64,000 nucleotides of DNA from Melitaea cinxia (GCF_905220565.1 NC_059405.1:15702081-15766080), one strand, 5' to 3'. Positions 1-10,985 are shown, counted from the stretch's first letter. Notes: generated by a model from the letters alone, not told the origin. A program made the numbers and translations.

Positions 1-671
1 AAAATTCAACACAATTATCTAAACAAAAAGAATTTGATCGCAAAAAATTGTCATATTTAATAAAAAATGTTTGGGTATTTCATATCTATCTGGGCGTTAG
101 GTACTCGGACAAGGTAAACATGGTTTTTCCCCGCGTAAAACCTCGATTTAGCGGAAATTTTGGGATAAAAAGGAGTCTATATTTTGCCCCCCAACCTTTT
201 TTGTCTTCTAATGACTATCCCATAAAAATCGGTTCAGCCGCTCCGAAGATAAGCCAACAGAGAGACAGACAGACAAAAATTAGAGACTACGGTACGGTAC
301 GTGAAATGATGATTATAATAATAATAGTAACTACGAAAATGAAAAGAACGGATCGTCAGAGAATGTGTCGCAGTGTGGCATGCAAAACGTGCATTTCAAG
401 ACATGTGCAATAAATAGGATTTGGTCCTAAATACAGCTCAACATTTCGAAATAGATAATATCGTGGCTCTACGACTTGTCAAATCAAAGGGTTTGACGTT
501 GCACACAATTTTTTATATAAAGCTAGAACGTCAAGTTTGAATTTACCATCTAATGACCAGGAAATACAAGCACCACGCGTGCCCAAAGAAATTTGTTCGT
601 ATGCTGGAGCTAGTAAAAACCTGTATTCTTTAAGTAATTCCAAACACCAGTTTCTAATTTTTTTATTAGGT
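1..671. other. No gene recognised; possible decayed element
   Basis: Bases about 30-285 resemble the end of a degraded transposable element (a GGTTCAGCCGCTCCGAAGAT stretch followed by an AGAC run), but I cannot place it. A minus-strand open frame of about 60 codons (479-665) outside the adjacent Helitron resembles nothing I know. Confidence 0.3.
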
Positions 672-1287
672 ATAGCTTCTACGCGCGACTTCGTCCGCGT
701 GGAACAGAGGCGCGCGAAATACTTGATCATTATTTTGCTTCGATGTTATTTTCAAACTGCGATATCTCCTGAGATACTCATTGAAATCGAATTATGTAAA
801 AGGATATTTTGTTTTAAATTAAATACTTGTGATGGATAACGTATTTATTTAGATAAGGATTAATATCATGTTTATAAAAACATCTTCGCAAATAATGCAT
901 TATTTTAGAACAAACTTGGTTAGCATAAAAAAGGTTATAGTGTGCCAACCTTAAAAGATATATATGCTCTCGCGGACTTCTTTTTAGAAATTTTAAAGAG
1001 GATCAATTCTGTCATACACGATTTTTGCAAAACTTTAACTGTTTTCACAGCGCACGCAGCGGAAGCTCTCAAAACGAATAAAGAACCCCCGATTTTGAAA
1101 CATTCTTCATTGGTGCTCCGCTTCTTTTGGTCTTAGCGTGATGATATATAGCCTATAACCTTCCTCGATAACTGAGCTATCTAACACAAAAAGAATTTTT
1201 CAAATCGGACCAGTAGTTTCTGAGATTAGCGCGTTCAAACAAACAAACAAACAAACAAACTCTTCAGCTTTATAATATTAGTATAGA
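672..1287 (-). mobile_element. Lep1-type non-autonomous Helitron, long variant
   Basis: Read on the minus strand it starts TCTATACTAATATTATAAAG just after an A, passes a (TTTG)n run, and ends with the GC-rich hairpin around GCGGACGAAGTCGCG followed by GAAGCTAT, where the intact family has GAAGCTAG. There is no target duplication, as expected for Helitrons. At 616 bp it is about twice the length of the 10276 and 32776 copies. A second 3'-end-like stretch near 968-985 suggests a chimeric element. No Rep/helicase sequence is present. Confidence 0.7.
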
Positions 1288-1648
1288 TATGTAGTTACAA
1301 TTTTACAATATATTGACGTTCCCTTTACAAAATAATATATTATATTAGAAATTAGATACTCACATCACATAGATATGTATATAGGTTTGGGTCCGGGATC
1401 ATCTCGTGTTTGGAAAACCCGGGACTTTCGCCAAATTTAATTGTATCGTGTCCCGGGACTTCGAATCGAGATTGGTTGGGGCTTGTGGAAATCGTATTTT
1501 ATTTTATTTAATTTTCCAGAGTAAAGTCACAATAATGAGGTTCTTTTATTCTCAAGTACTGTTTTAACGTCAGAGACAGACTACTATCGAAAAAATTGTA
1601 AGTATGAACCTTTTTTAGTTCTTGGGGGACATTAAGATGGTTGAATGT

Positions 1649-1775
1649 CATCAGTTCAGCCTATCGCAGTCCACTGCTGGACATAGGCCTCCATAAGTGT
1701 GCGCCAAAAATGGCGTAAACTTATGTGTTTTGCTCATAGTCACCACCCTTGGTTGGTGATCGCAGGGCTTAGGCG
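1649..1775 (-). mobile_element. RTE 3' tail insertion
   Basis: The complement of the RTE terminus (CCTATCGCAGTCCACTGCTG on the plus strand) begins this 127-bp 5'-truncated copy. The 11-bp sequence TGGTTGAATGT flanks it at 1638-1648 and 1776-1786, which is a clean target-site duplication. Confidence 0.75.
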
Positions 1776-1786
1776 TGGTTGAATGT

Positions 1787-3558
1787 ATCCAAACCGAAAT
1801 TGTAATACTCGTTATTTAGTGCAACATAATAGCGAACGACTTCACGTCAAAAACACCAGTAATAAAGCCATTGTTCTAATTACGCTTAGCTCCAGCGCTT
1901 ATTTTATAAACAATTAAGCGACGAAAATAGCGCGCCTTAAAATCCGACATAAATCGTATAATGTATGGGATAATTTATATTTAGGCCACGCACACACTCT
2001 CGTTTTATGTTTAAACAGCGCGAGAGTGTGAACGCGTCATTAAAATCTTACTTCATTTAAATTTCTACTATATTGTGATGGTATAGGGCTTAGAATAAAA
2101 TGGTTAAAGTCTATGGATGGTTATACCATAGATTTCTCAGGAAGTTGTAACGGATATAAGGAATTTTTATGCGCATCTCATTATTCAGGGCGTTGTTTAT
2201 TTGTTTTAAAGGTAACAACTTTCATGTATAAGTACGATGGGAATGAGGTGGAGAAGGATTGATTCTATTTATGTATTTATTTTTAACATATGAAACCTTG
2301 TTTCTTTTATTGTCGGTGACAGAGTATCGTAAAAATGTTATATAGTTTTGTTAACTGGCAACATTTGTTTTAATGTCATTTATTATTAATTATGAGTTCC
2401 AAGGGAAAACTAATTTGAAGCATACAAGAAACTTTACGTATAAAAATATACTGAAATATGTGTAACTGACTAACTGTGCATGACGGCGTGAACAACATTG
2501 TCACGTTCAACAGTTAAAAGTTTTATTACGTGTGTTAAATCGCGACGAACATTTGCAAGTAGGGCAGAGAACCGTGTCGCGTAATATCTTTGTTATTTAA
2601 TATTAAAAAAGTTATTTAAGTCAAAAAAGGACAGAACTATAACTAATGACAAAGAAGTAACAATTAAAAAAAACTTTTATTAAATATTCATAGATATAAC
2701 AATATAAAATAAAAATTAAATGTTTTTTTTTCTTACATTGAAACAGGTTAAGACTAAGTAACAATGTCAATGACATACTTCTTTTATATACAAGTCATAA
2801 TACATGGAAATGACTAAAGATCACGTGACTAGAATCATAATGTTTAAGTCATTATGGTACATTTTAACTTTTTGCCGGCGACGGAACGTCTAGACAAAAT
2901 AATTTATTAACGATTGACAAATTATCTATAAATCTATATTGTATATTTCTTACGTTCTCACTCGTTAAATTCGACAATTACTAAATAATAGAAATCGGCC
3001 ATAAATAATTTCGTCTAACCCTTATGATTTATACGTTTCTACCACGCAACGAATTTTGAAACTGTTTTCGATCTATTTCTTAAAGTTTTTGGATATAAGT
3101 AATGAAATTGTTAATAAATAATTTTCTGACACTAAAATTAATAATATAATTAACTAACCGAATTTTAAGTAATAATATACGAAATTAATATTTTGGTATT
3201 CTTAAAAAACAAAAAACTATGCAATAAAACTCTTTGGAATATTTAAAATTAAAAAAAAATTACAACAAATTTATTAAAACTAATGTGGTAGTTAAAATTA
3301 AGTAGTCAGTTTACGAAAACATTTTCTTTAATTTTTATAAAGATAACTCAATAAACAAGAACAACCTTGAGAATTTAATGGAGAATCATATTGCGGTATA
3401 TATTATTACATTAAAATACATTGAAATCACAATACAGTTTCAAAATTGCGCGCAATCGAGAAAAAGAATGGCGAAATGGTCCGCAAGCACGCCACGCGGT
3501 AATTCACACCCGTGCGAAGCCAGGCGTATCGCTAATTTATTTTAGTTGGATAGTATTT
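1787..3558. other. AT-rich, no gene recognised
   Basis: No recognisable coding sequence. Two things stand out: a hairpin with perfect 10-bp arms CACACTCTCG/CGAGAGTGTG (1993-2002 and 2021-2030), and a short GC-rich stretch at 3480-3531 (CGTGCGAAGCCAGGCGTATC) that resembles a mutated Helitron 3' end. The rest is AT-rich. Confidence 0.4.
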
Positions 3559-3680
3559 TAAAAGACTTGAAAAAAGGAGGAGGTTCTCAATTCGCCTGTA
3601 TTTTTCTCATAGCTTTTTATTATCAATTTTGGCGATTGTTTTTTAATCGAAAGTTGGAGCTTCTTATGTGTTTCCATTTA
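3559..3680 (+). mobile_element. AACCGACTTC-type element, 5' end fragment
   Basis: The GGAGGAGGTTCTCAATTCG block and the downstream TTTTAATCGAAAG block match the 5' end of the 8337 copy; the rest is missing. The terminal AACCGACTTC has decayed to AAAGACTTG. Confidence 0.55.
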
Positions 3681-3689
3681 AATTTTAAA

Positions 3690-3855
3690 TAAGTAAATAA
3701 ACGCTTGACACTCAACGGTCCTCAGTAGGATTTTCTCCTGTGTTGGGGGTCCGGAAACACACAGTACACAACACACATCACACAAACATCTATATGGCCA
3801 ATACAAATATCTGTCGTGAGCGGGGATCAAATACGTGACCGCTGCGCCAACGCGT
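3690..3855 (-). mobile_element. SINE-3 (tRNA-like head, CCGTTGAGTGT tail)
   Basis: On the minus strand a tRNA-like head (GCGTTGGCGCAGCGGTCACG for the A box, then TTTGATCCCCGC for the B box) leads into a body with GTATTGGCCATATAGATG and the tail GACCGTTGAGTGTCAAGCGT plus TTTATT. Related copies are at 18150-18417 and 55880-56060. Confidence 0.6.
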
Positions 3856-4048
3856 CGTTAAATTTTATCTAGATGTGATAAAAGCTTTTTTAAATATCCA
3901 TTACAATGTGTATTTAACTGACGACCGACGACAGTATGGACGACATTTAGCACAGATACTCGTATGGGTTATAATCTAAAACCACAAAAAAGCTACTTAG
4001 TGTCTCTGAAAAATATACAACACATATTGACTTTCCACTAGTTTACAA

Positions 4049-4401
4049 GTGACTACAAGTTACAAGTTAGTGCTGTGTGGCTACGGTATCAAAGAATATA
4101 GCCACCCCCTCTCTTCCCGTGGGTGTCGTAAGAGGCGACTAAGGGATAACAAGGTTTCACTACCACCTTGGAACTTAAGAAGCCGACCGATGGCGGGATA
4201 ACCATCTAAGCGCTGGCTTTGAAACACACAGGCCGAAGACGGGCAGCAGCGTCTTAGGTGCGACAAAGCCAGCCCTGCGGTCACCAACCCGCCTGCCCAG
4301 CGTGGTGACTATGGGTAACACACATGAGTTCACGCATTTTAGGCGCGAATTTGTGGAGGCCTATGTCCAGCAGTGGAATACAATACGCTGGAATTATGAT
4401 G
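4049..4401 (+). mobile_element. RTE-tailed non-autonomous element
   Basis: A 353-bp element beginning with the GCTGTGTGGCTACGG region and ending in the RTE terminus (GGCCTATGTCCAGCAGTGGA). A perfect 12-bp duplication ACTAGTTTACAA lies at 4037-4048 and 4402-4413. The same element is at 30528-30855 (minus) and 50240-50577. The open frames across it are incidental. Confidence 0.75.
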
Positions 4402-4570
4402 ACTAGTTTACAAATTCACGTGTAGAATACGACTGAAAACACGCAATGAAATGCAATTAATCAAACAACAATTAATTCAAATGCAATTAATCAAACAACA
4501 AGAGTAAAAGCTGACAATAGTTTATTTATAATAATTGTTCAAATTTTGGATGGTACAATTTTGAAAGTTA

Positions 4571-5541
4571 CAATACATTACAATACAAATATACTTTATT
4601 GTACAACCAAAAACAATACAAATAACATAAAAGAAAAAGAAAAAGAAACAAGCGAGAAATAATAATAATAATAACAAAAAAGGAATGTACAAAAGGCGGT
4701 CTTATCGCTAAAGAGCGATCTCTTCCAGACAACCTTTAGAAAAAGGACATGAATAAGAATAAAGCGGCATAGAGGTGTACTTTAAAATAATATATGTAAA
4801 CACATATAATTATATAACTATACATACACTTGAATAGATATAATTACAGGCATGAAACTACATATAAGAGTACATACATAAACATACATATACATACATA
4901 CATACATACATAGATTCATACATACATACATACATACAATATAAACAACTAATAGATATTATAAATATAAACGACAGAGCACAAGAGAAATATAGCACTA
5001 AATCAGTAACGATATTATAGCAACTTTAAGTAATGGTCTTTCAAATGGCTCTTAAATGACTCTAATGATTGTGCACGCCGTATACTTACGGGTAAAGAAT
5101 TCCACAGTCGGGCCGCTTGGACAGAGAATGAGTTAGAGTAAAAAGAAGAAGAATGAGATGGAATTTTAAGAAGGAGGTTACTATCAGAGCGGAGAGACCG
5201 ATCGTGAGAATTCGATAATAATTCAAAGCGTTCTTTTAAGTAGCAAGGCGTCTTCGGATTGAACAGTGAACAGTAGAGAAGCGATAGAGAGTGAGTATTT
5301 CGGCGGAACCTAATTGGGAGCCACCCGAGTTGCTTTCGAAAATCAGAGATGTGGTCATATTTCCTTAACCCAAAAATAAACCGAATAGAGAGATTTTGAA
5401 TCCGCTCGAGTTTATTAAGTTGGTCTTCCCTTAGGTCAAGATAGCAGGTGTCGGCATAATCAAGGATAGGTAGAAGGATCGTTTTTGCTAACACAATCTT
5501 TGTGGGGATAGGTAAAATATTTCGTAACCTGCGCAAAGAAC
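4571..5541 (-). mobile_element. 5'-truncated CR1/Jockey-like LINE
   Basis: A 971-bp retroposon with a 9-bp duplication TGAAAGTTA at 4562-4570 and 5542-5550. It holds the last part of the reverse-transcriptase ORF, then a 3' UTR with CATA microsatellite runs (4872-4938) and the family's terminal stem-loop (ATCGCT-CTT-AGCGAT on the minus strand, about 4700-4720). Five-prime truncation is usual for LINE insertions. Confidence 0.75.
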
Positions 5542-5545
5542 TGAA
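5015..5545 (-). CDS. LINE reverse transcriptase, C-terminal fragment
   Basis: About 177 codons of the C-terminal part of a CR1/Jockey-like LINE polyprotein. Seen in the translation: a P.KI.L...LLPILDYADTCY block near the start, a KLERIQNLSIRFIFGL block, then LGWLPIRFRRN, and ARLWNSLPVSIRRAQSLESF before the natural stop. Family knowledge: this region follows the reverse-transcriptase palm and thumb, and the WNSLP..F...L ending is typical of CR1/Jockey ORF2 termini. The catalytic palm (YADD) and endonuclease are absent because the insertion is 5'-truncated, so the fragment cannot support retrotransposition. The frame is open to its end, so the insertion is not very old. The exact clade (CR1, Jockey or Daphne-like) is unsure. 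Confidence 0.75.
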   Translation of the reverse strand, partial: FSSLRRLRNILPIPTKIVLAKTILLPILDYADTCYLDLREDQLNKLERIQNLSIRFIFGLRKYDHISDFRKQLGWLPIRFRRNTHSLSLLYCSLFNPKTPCYLKERFELLSNSHDRSLRSDSNLLLKIPSHSSSFYSNSFSVQAARLWNSLPVSIRRAQSLESFKSHLKDHYLKLL

Positions 5546-5557
5546 AGTTAATGTTAA

Positions 5558-5740
5558 TTATTGATCCAGCAGCTGTAGCGGTCGCGGGGCAAGCAGTAGA
5601 GCTCGTAGACGGAGTCGGAATAAGTTATTATATTCTTTTTCATATAATTTTCTAGATTTTTCTGGCAAAAGATTGTGAGTTAATTTTGTTGCCAATTCTA
5701 GAATATCCGGAGGCGTACAAATATCATCGTCGCTATCCAT
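5558..5740 (-). pseudogene. Gene-like 5' fragment, possible tyrosine-recombinase-type N-terminus
   Basis: Sixty codons. The first 40 are acidic then basic: MDSDDDICTPPDILEL, followed by NLLPEKSRKLYEKEYNNLF. The phrase LLPEKSR.LYEKEY recalls the start of the SAM-like core-binding domain in transposon-derived tyrosine recombinase-like proteins common in insect genomes; that is from memory and not certain. After NNLF the frame turns into low-complexity Leu/Arg codons and stops at 5558, so a recognisable protein ends about codon 41. The LINE 4571-5541 inserted just downstream, but its duplication lies outside the frame, so it did not cause the break. A CpG-rich promoter-like stretch lies directly upstream. 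It could equally be an unrelated host-gene fragment. Confidence 0.35.
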
Positions 5741-5799
5741 TTTTAACTTTTAATTTATTAAATTAAATTCACGCGTACGTGTATTGTCACAGTGATTTT

Positions 5800-5870
5800 G
5801 CCGCCATTAAAATCTAACCAATGAGAGCGCAGCTGCGCGCATGCGCGCGATGTTATAATGAGATTTTACG
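5800..5870 (-). promoter_or_regulatory. CpG-rich promoter-like region
   Basis: Upstream of the minus-strand start at 5740. It contains a palindrome GCGCGCATGCGCGC (5835-5848), which fits the NRF-1/EWG consensus, and a CCAAT box (CCAAT at 5818-5822 on the plus strand) 13 bp away. CpG-dense sequence is rare in this AT-rich window. Promoter function is inferred. Confidence 0.4.
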
Positions 5871-6896
5871 ATATCGATGTGGATATTATACCATCATGTG
5901 AAATTGCTTAAATTGAGTGTTTTGTTGTCTGCACTATAACAGTAGTAATTATAAGTCAAGTATTGGAAACATAAGTAGAATGTTACAACATTAGTGTAGA
6001 TAAAATTCTTTATGCTCTTCCACTACAAATAATAATCACAATAAGAACAATGCAATCATATAAAATGATTAGGAGCATAAATTTAAACGATATTTTTATT
6101 TGTATTTATTGTGTAACTACCCTGCAAAACAGACAACAAAGTGAATATTAACCATTCGGAAGGCGGTGTCATCATCTTTCTACTGTTTCGGTATTAAATA
6201 TGAATTTCATTTAACAATGAATGGCAGCATCAAAGGAGCAACACCATTGTCGTCTAAAATAAAATCAATCGCTCCCGCCGACACTATCAATTTTTCACAA
6301 CAGCGACTTATTTAACGAACAGTCGCGTTTCAATATGAAATAATAAAGGACCTCGACAACTCTCCGGAGCAGTGAAACGACACCTTAATTTACAATAATT
6401 TATCATGAAATTCTTATTAATTCTTAAACGAATAAATGCACTAAAAGTGAACGTTCGCTGTAAATAAAAGTGAAAATAATAATTGAAACGTTGATGTAAT
6501 ACAATCGGATTGATTTAATATTCGGATGCAAGTAATTAATTGGATTTCAGTTGATTTCGATTGTATAACCGGGTTACGTGCTTACACGACCGCTGTTGTT
6601 TCATAGTTAACAAATGTTACAAAATTACTGCAGTTTTTCTTACAATAATAATAATATTGTGATTATATGTAAAATGATGTTTACGTAGATGTTTATCGTT
6701 TTGGCTATATTGCCGTGCTCTCTGAGAAAATTGAGTTGACATATTTGTTTTTTTTTTTTTTTAATTAAATGTACAGAATAATAATCTTAATATTCTATGT
6801 GACATTGGCGACACCATCTGTGCTCATTAGCCACTATTGAAAGCCATTAACCCTAAAAAAGAAGAAGCATAATTTTAATATACGTTTATTCATATA
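5871..6896. other. AT-rich, no gene recognised
   Basis: I see no coding frame or repeat family here apart from a short poly-T run near 6747-6762. Confidence 0.4.
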
Positions 6897-7070
6897 CTAG
6901 CGTCTGTCCGTCCATATTTTCTTACACGATAAGTAATCACCAACATATCATATACTAAAACCTTCTCCAAAACACGCTGCATCTTATGGTATAAGTATCA
7001 TTCCGATCGGTTCAGTAGTTTGCGCAGGAACCGAACAAAAAAACAGGCTCTCCATTTATTTGTATATAGA
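6897..7070 (-). mobile_element. Short Helitron-like element
   Basis: On the minus strand it runs from A|TCTATATACAAATAAATGG to GACAGACGCTAG|T, giving the A/T insertion context, TC start and CTAG end of a Helitron in 174 bp. The frame at 7020-7202 crosses its edge and is not a gene. Confidence 0.5.
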
Positions 7071-7556
7071 TTTTGCAGTAGAAGTCAGTGTAGAACGATC
7101 ACTGATTTTAAAATAAGCACTGCTCTCTTTATGTTATTTGACATTATGTTAGTTACCATAAAGATTTCATTCATTTATGGTCTGCTCCACCGTTGCGGAT
7201 AACCCTATTTGATGGACGACGATATCCAACATACATAAGTTTTTGATTTATCATTATTTTGCACCATTAAATTCCATCATATTTATGAGATATTACTATT
7301 CGCAGAAATGAATCTAATAGTTGTAGTTATGTAAGATATCAATTAAGTTTAGCATAATTGTGGTCGGTGGACTCACGTCTGCATTAGGGATACTAAGATA
7401 GAATAATTAGTTCTCTTAATGTAAGCTGCAGTAGTGTAACAAGTAAACGATCACTAACAAAACTAAAAATCGGAATAACAAAAGCACGGGCACTATAAGC
7501 CTGTGGACATAGCTTTATATAAAAAAAATAGTTGTAGTTTATTAACTGAGGGGAAA
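7071..7556. other. No gene recognised
   Basis: AT-rich sequence without a family I recognise. The last bases (to 7569) belong to the target repeat of the following SINE. Confidence 0.4.
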
Positions 7557-7569
7557 CAGGTCCTAACGG

Positions 7570-7889
7570 TCACAGCCATGGATTGTATCTGTTGCGCTGG
7601 CGATTGCGGGTTCGATCTCCGCACATGACAAACAATTGTATTGGCCATTCAGGTGTTTGCCGTGGTCTGGGTGTTTGTGCGGTCCTTGTGGGTCTTCCCA
7701 CCGTGCCTCAGAGAGCACGTTAAGCCGTCAGTCCCGGTTGTTATCATGTACACCTGATAGCGATCGTTATTCATAGTAGAGAATATATCCGCCAACCCGC
7801 ATTTGAGCAGCGTGGTGGATTAAGCTCTGATCCTTCTCTTACATGGGAAAAAAGGCCTATGCCCAGTAGTGGGATATTACAGGCTGAAG
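7570..7889 (+). mobile_element. SINE-1 (tRNA-like head, RTE-like tail)
   Basis: Starts within the tRNA-like head (B box GCGGGTTCGATCTCCGC, A box lost), continues through GCCGTGGTCTGGGTGTTTGTG and a GCACGTTAAGCCGTC body, and ends GCCTATGCCCAGTAGTGGGA...ACAGGCTGAA. A perfect 13-bp duplication CAGGTCCTAACGG lies at 7557-7569 and 7890-7902. The target was an older repeat-5 copy. Confidence 0.8.
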
Positions 7890-7985
7890 CAGGTCCTAAC
7901 GGCCTATTCTACCTCCTGCTGTTAAAGTCTAATCGTAACTTATTTGCAGGATAAACTTTGTCTACAAATGATGAAACAGGCCCTT
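7890..7985 (-). repeat. Fragment of repeat-5
   Basis: CCTATTCTACCTCCTGCTG and the ACAGGCCC block match 17890-17960. The SINE at 7570 split this copy. Confidence 0.5.
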
Positions 7986-8336
7986 AGGTTGATAACGATC
8001 ATTTGTGTATATAAAAGAATTTGTTACAATTGACTATTGAAATTAAATTCAATATATATTTGACCATTTTTTTTATGAAACAATAATCATTAATTTCTAA
8101 GACATTACAAATTATTACAACGAATTATGTTTAAACATTTTACACATAAAATAAACATAAAAAATCATAGCTCAGCCTAAACTTTACAAATAAATTTGGT
8201 AATAAAAACTTTGTAACTTTACCGAGGAGAAGATATAATTTCATATTTATTATTAGGGAATGCGATCTCATGAGATTTTAGAGCCAGACCATAAATCCAC
8301 TCGTAAAGCACGAGATCTTGCGAGATCGGGTATTTT

Positions 8337-10195
8337 TAACCGACTTCCAAAAAAGGAGGAGGTTCTCAATTCGACTGTATTTTTTTTTTTTTTTTTTTTT
8401 TTTTTATGTATGTTACATCAGAACTTTTGACCAGGTAGACCGATTTCGACAAATTTTGTTTTAATCGAAAGGTGGTGTGTGCCGATTGGTCCCATTTAAA
8501 TTTATTTGAGATCTAACAACTACTTTTCGAATTATATCTAATAATGCGTTTTTACTTGACGCTTTTTTCGTCGTCCTACGTTGTATTATACCACATAACT
8601 TTCTACTGGGTGTACCGATTTTGATAATTCTTTTTTTGTTGGAAAGGGGATATCCCTAGCTTGGTACCATGATAAGGAAACCAGGATCTGATGATGGAAT
8701 CCCAGAGAAATCGAGAGAAACTCTTGAAAATCCGCAATAACTTTTTACTGGGTGTATCGATTTTGATAATTTTTACTTTAATCGAAAGCTGATGTTTATC
8801 ATGTGGTCACATATAAATTTTATCGAGATCTGATAACTACTTTTTGATTAATCTTTGATAACGCGTATTTACTTGACATTATTTTCGTCACCTTACGTTG
8901 TATTATACCTCATAACTTTTTACTGGGTGCACCGATTTTGACGTTTCTTATATAAATTAAAAGCTACTATTCGTCACGTGGTCCCATTCAAATTTAATTG
9001 AGATTTGATTAGTAATTTGTGAGTTATATCTAATATTGCGTATTTACTTGACGGTTTTTTCGTCACCCTACGTTGTATTATACGTTATATCTTTTTACTG
9101 GGTGCACTGATTTTGATCTTTTTTGTATAAATCAAAAGCTAATACTTGTCATGTCGTCCGTTTTAAATATGATTGAGATATAATGAGCAATTTTTGAGTA
9201 ATCTTTGATGACACGTATTTACATGACGATGTTAAGACGACTGTGGTCATGTTCAATACTTTGCCACAACGCCATCTATCAAAATGTAATGAAATTACTT
9301 CGTTCACTATCGATCAAATTACAATATTCCATTAGAGTAGAGAGTAGCAGTTTATTCGTTATAAATATATTTGAGCTTTTAATTTTTGAGTTATCGCTAA
9401 TACTGGGTATTTACTTGGCTATTTTACGTCGACCAACGTTATATTAACCTCATTACTATTTTACTGGGTGGACCGATATCGATGATTCTTTTTTTAATCG
9501 ATAGGTGGTGCTTGTCATGTGGTCCCATTTAAATATAATTGAGATTTGACTTGAACTTTTTGAGCTATATCTGATATGGCGTATTTACTTGACTGTTTTT
9601 GGAGTTTTCTCCTTAAGAATCGATTTTCATTTAAGGCCCCGGAATGAAAAAATTGAACAGTAAAATCTACTGAACGAATGACCTTGTTAGAGATGGCGTT
9701 CAGACGTTTTCTAATAACGCAATTAGGTTCCGATAGATGGCGTTGTTGCATTCATTTATTTACAATTTGATATAGTAATAATATATTTCTTAGACTAGTA
9801 AGCCTTTTTGTGCCTATTTAGACAGTTGATCTGAAGGGGTAAACTCCAGTCGTGCATCGGAGCTGTGTGAAAACATGAACATTACATATTTTTAATAAAA
9901 AAGACATAAACCGTAATTCAATATAAATCCGCTTCAACTAAAAAACCCGCCGTAATAAGCGATGTCAGCGCTTCGCGCGAATCGACGACGGGCCTTTTAT
10001 GAAATTTCTGCCTACAATCGCTAACAAAATGTTAGAAATAACAGTAGAACATTATATAATTCTACAATTTTATAATGTCGCGTTATATGGAATACGAACA
10101 AAGTATTACTATTTTTTCGTCGATCTACGTTGTATATTACTCTTCGATGTAATTGAAGTCGGTTTTTTTTTTCGTTTGCGAGCAAACACAATTAT
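8337..10195 (+). mobile_element. AACCGACTTC-ended element, long copy A
   Basis: Begins AACCGACTTCCAAAAAAGG, has a long poly-T tract, then several repeats of ACTTTTTACTGGGTG...CGATTTTGA spaced through the body, and ends GAAGTCGGTT, poly-T, CGTTTGCGAGCAAACACAAT. The two ends share AACCGACTTC as a 10-bp inverted repeat and the 3' end can fold as GTTTGC/GCAAAC. About 1.86 kb. The open frames inside are not conserved between copies and look incidental. The class is uncertain (non-autonomous DNA transposon or Helitron relative). It is nearly identical to 24297-26131. Confidence 0.7.
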
Positions 10196-10275
10196 GTAGG
10201 TAAATTCATGAAATAGTACTAATTTACTGTATATAAAAATAATAAAAAAATCTGATTGCTTAAGAATAGGAAAGA

Positions 10276-10542
10276 CTAGCTTCTGCCCGCGACTTCGTCC
10301 GCGCGGAATAGGAACAATTCTGTCATACATGATTTTTGCGAAACTGCAACTATTCATTGGTGGTCCGCTTCTATTGGTCATAGCGTGATGATATATAGCC
10401 TATATATACCCTTCCTCGATAAATGGGTTATCTAAAACTGAAAGAATTTTTCGAATCAGACCAGTAGTTCCTGAGATTAGCGCGTTCAAACAAATAAGCA
10501 ATCAAACAAACAAACTCTTCAGCTTTATAATATTAGTATAGA
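10276..10542 (-). mobile_element. Lep1-type non-autonomous Helitron
   Basis: A typical complete 267-bp copy. On the minus strand it runs A|TCTATACTAATATTATAAAG, (TTTG)n, GGCTATATATCATCACGC, the hairpin at GCGGACGAAGTCGCGGGC, and GAAGCTAG|T. Both ends and the A/T insertion context are intact. Confidence 0.85.
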
Positions 10543-10849
10543 TTTGTTTTAAACAATGAATTCATCAATTTATACAGTTTTTAAGCTTTTAACGTCACTA
10601 TAAACAATTCGATATAATTATACTGAAAGTTATCGCGATTGTCCTTTTGAAAATTCTAATATTTCGGCGACGTTGCAGACGCCATGGTCGCGGGTCGTCC
10701 GCCCCATATAATGAAACTCACAATTAAATTAACATAAACATCCTAAGTAAACAATATATTATTATAAACAACATAATATTATGTTTAGAAAAGTAAACAA
10801 CGAACGATTCCTTCCCCAGATGGATATTTGTAGTTGTAAAAACATTTCC

Positions 10850-10985
10850 TTCCGGTTTGTATGTCTGTCCTTGTGGGTCTCCCTACCGTACCTGAGTGCT
10901 GAGCTGTTGGTTCCGGAATCTTACACCTGATAGCAATCGATACTCATAGTAGAGAAAATATCCGTGGTGGAAACTCCGATTAATA
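10850..10985 (+). mobile_element. SINE-1 body fragment
   Basis: TCCTTGTGGGTCTCCCTACC, ACACCTGATAGCAATCG and CATAGTAGAGAA match the middle of the 7570 copy. Head and tail are missing. Confidence 0.5.

Noticed and set aside
48..413. 121-codon plus-strand frame
   Set aside because: It crosses an AGAC run and a (ATA)n stretch and shows no domain. It looks like chance over a degraded element.
4865..4940. CATA repeats as a CRISPR or satellite array
   Set aside because: Simple tetranucleotide microsatellite in a LINE 3' UTR; no spacers and no larger unit.
9515..9751. 78-codon minus-strand frame in element A
   Set aside because: Inside the AACCGACTTC element and without recognisable motifs; coding is unlikely.
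9999..10199. Frame starting MKFLPTIANKMLEI, repeated at 24282-24494 on the minus strand
   Set aside because: The match exists because both lie in copies of the same element. The frame runs through the terminal poly-T and hairpin and is absent from other copies, so it is not a conserved protein.
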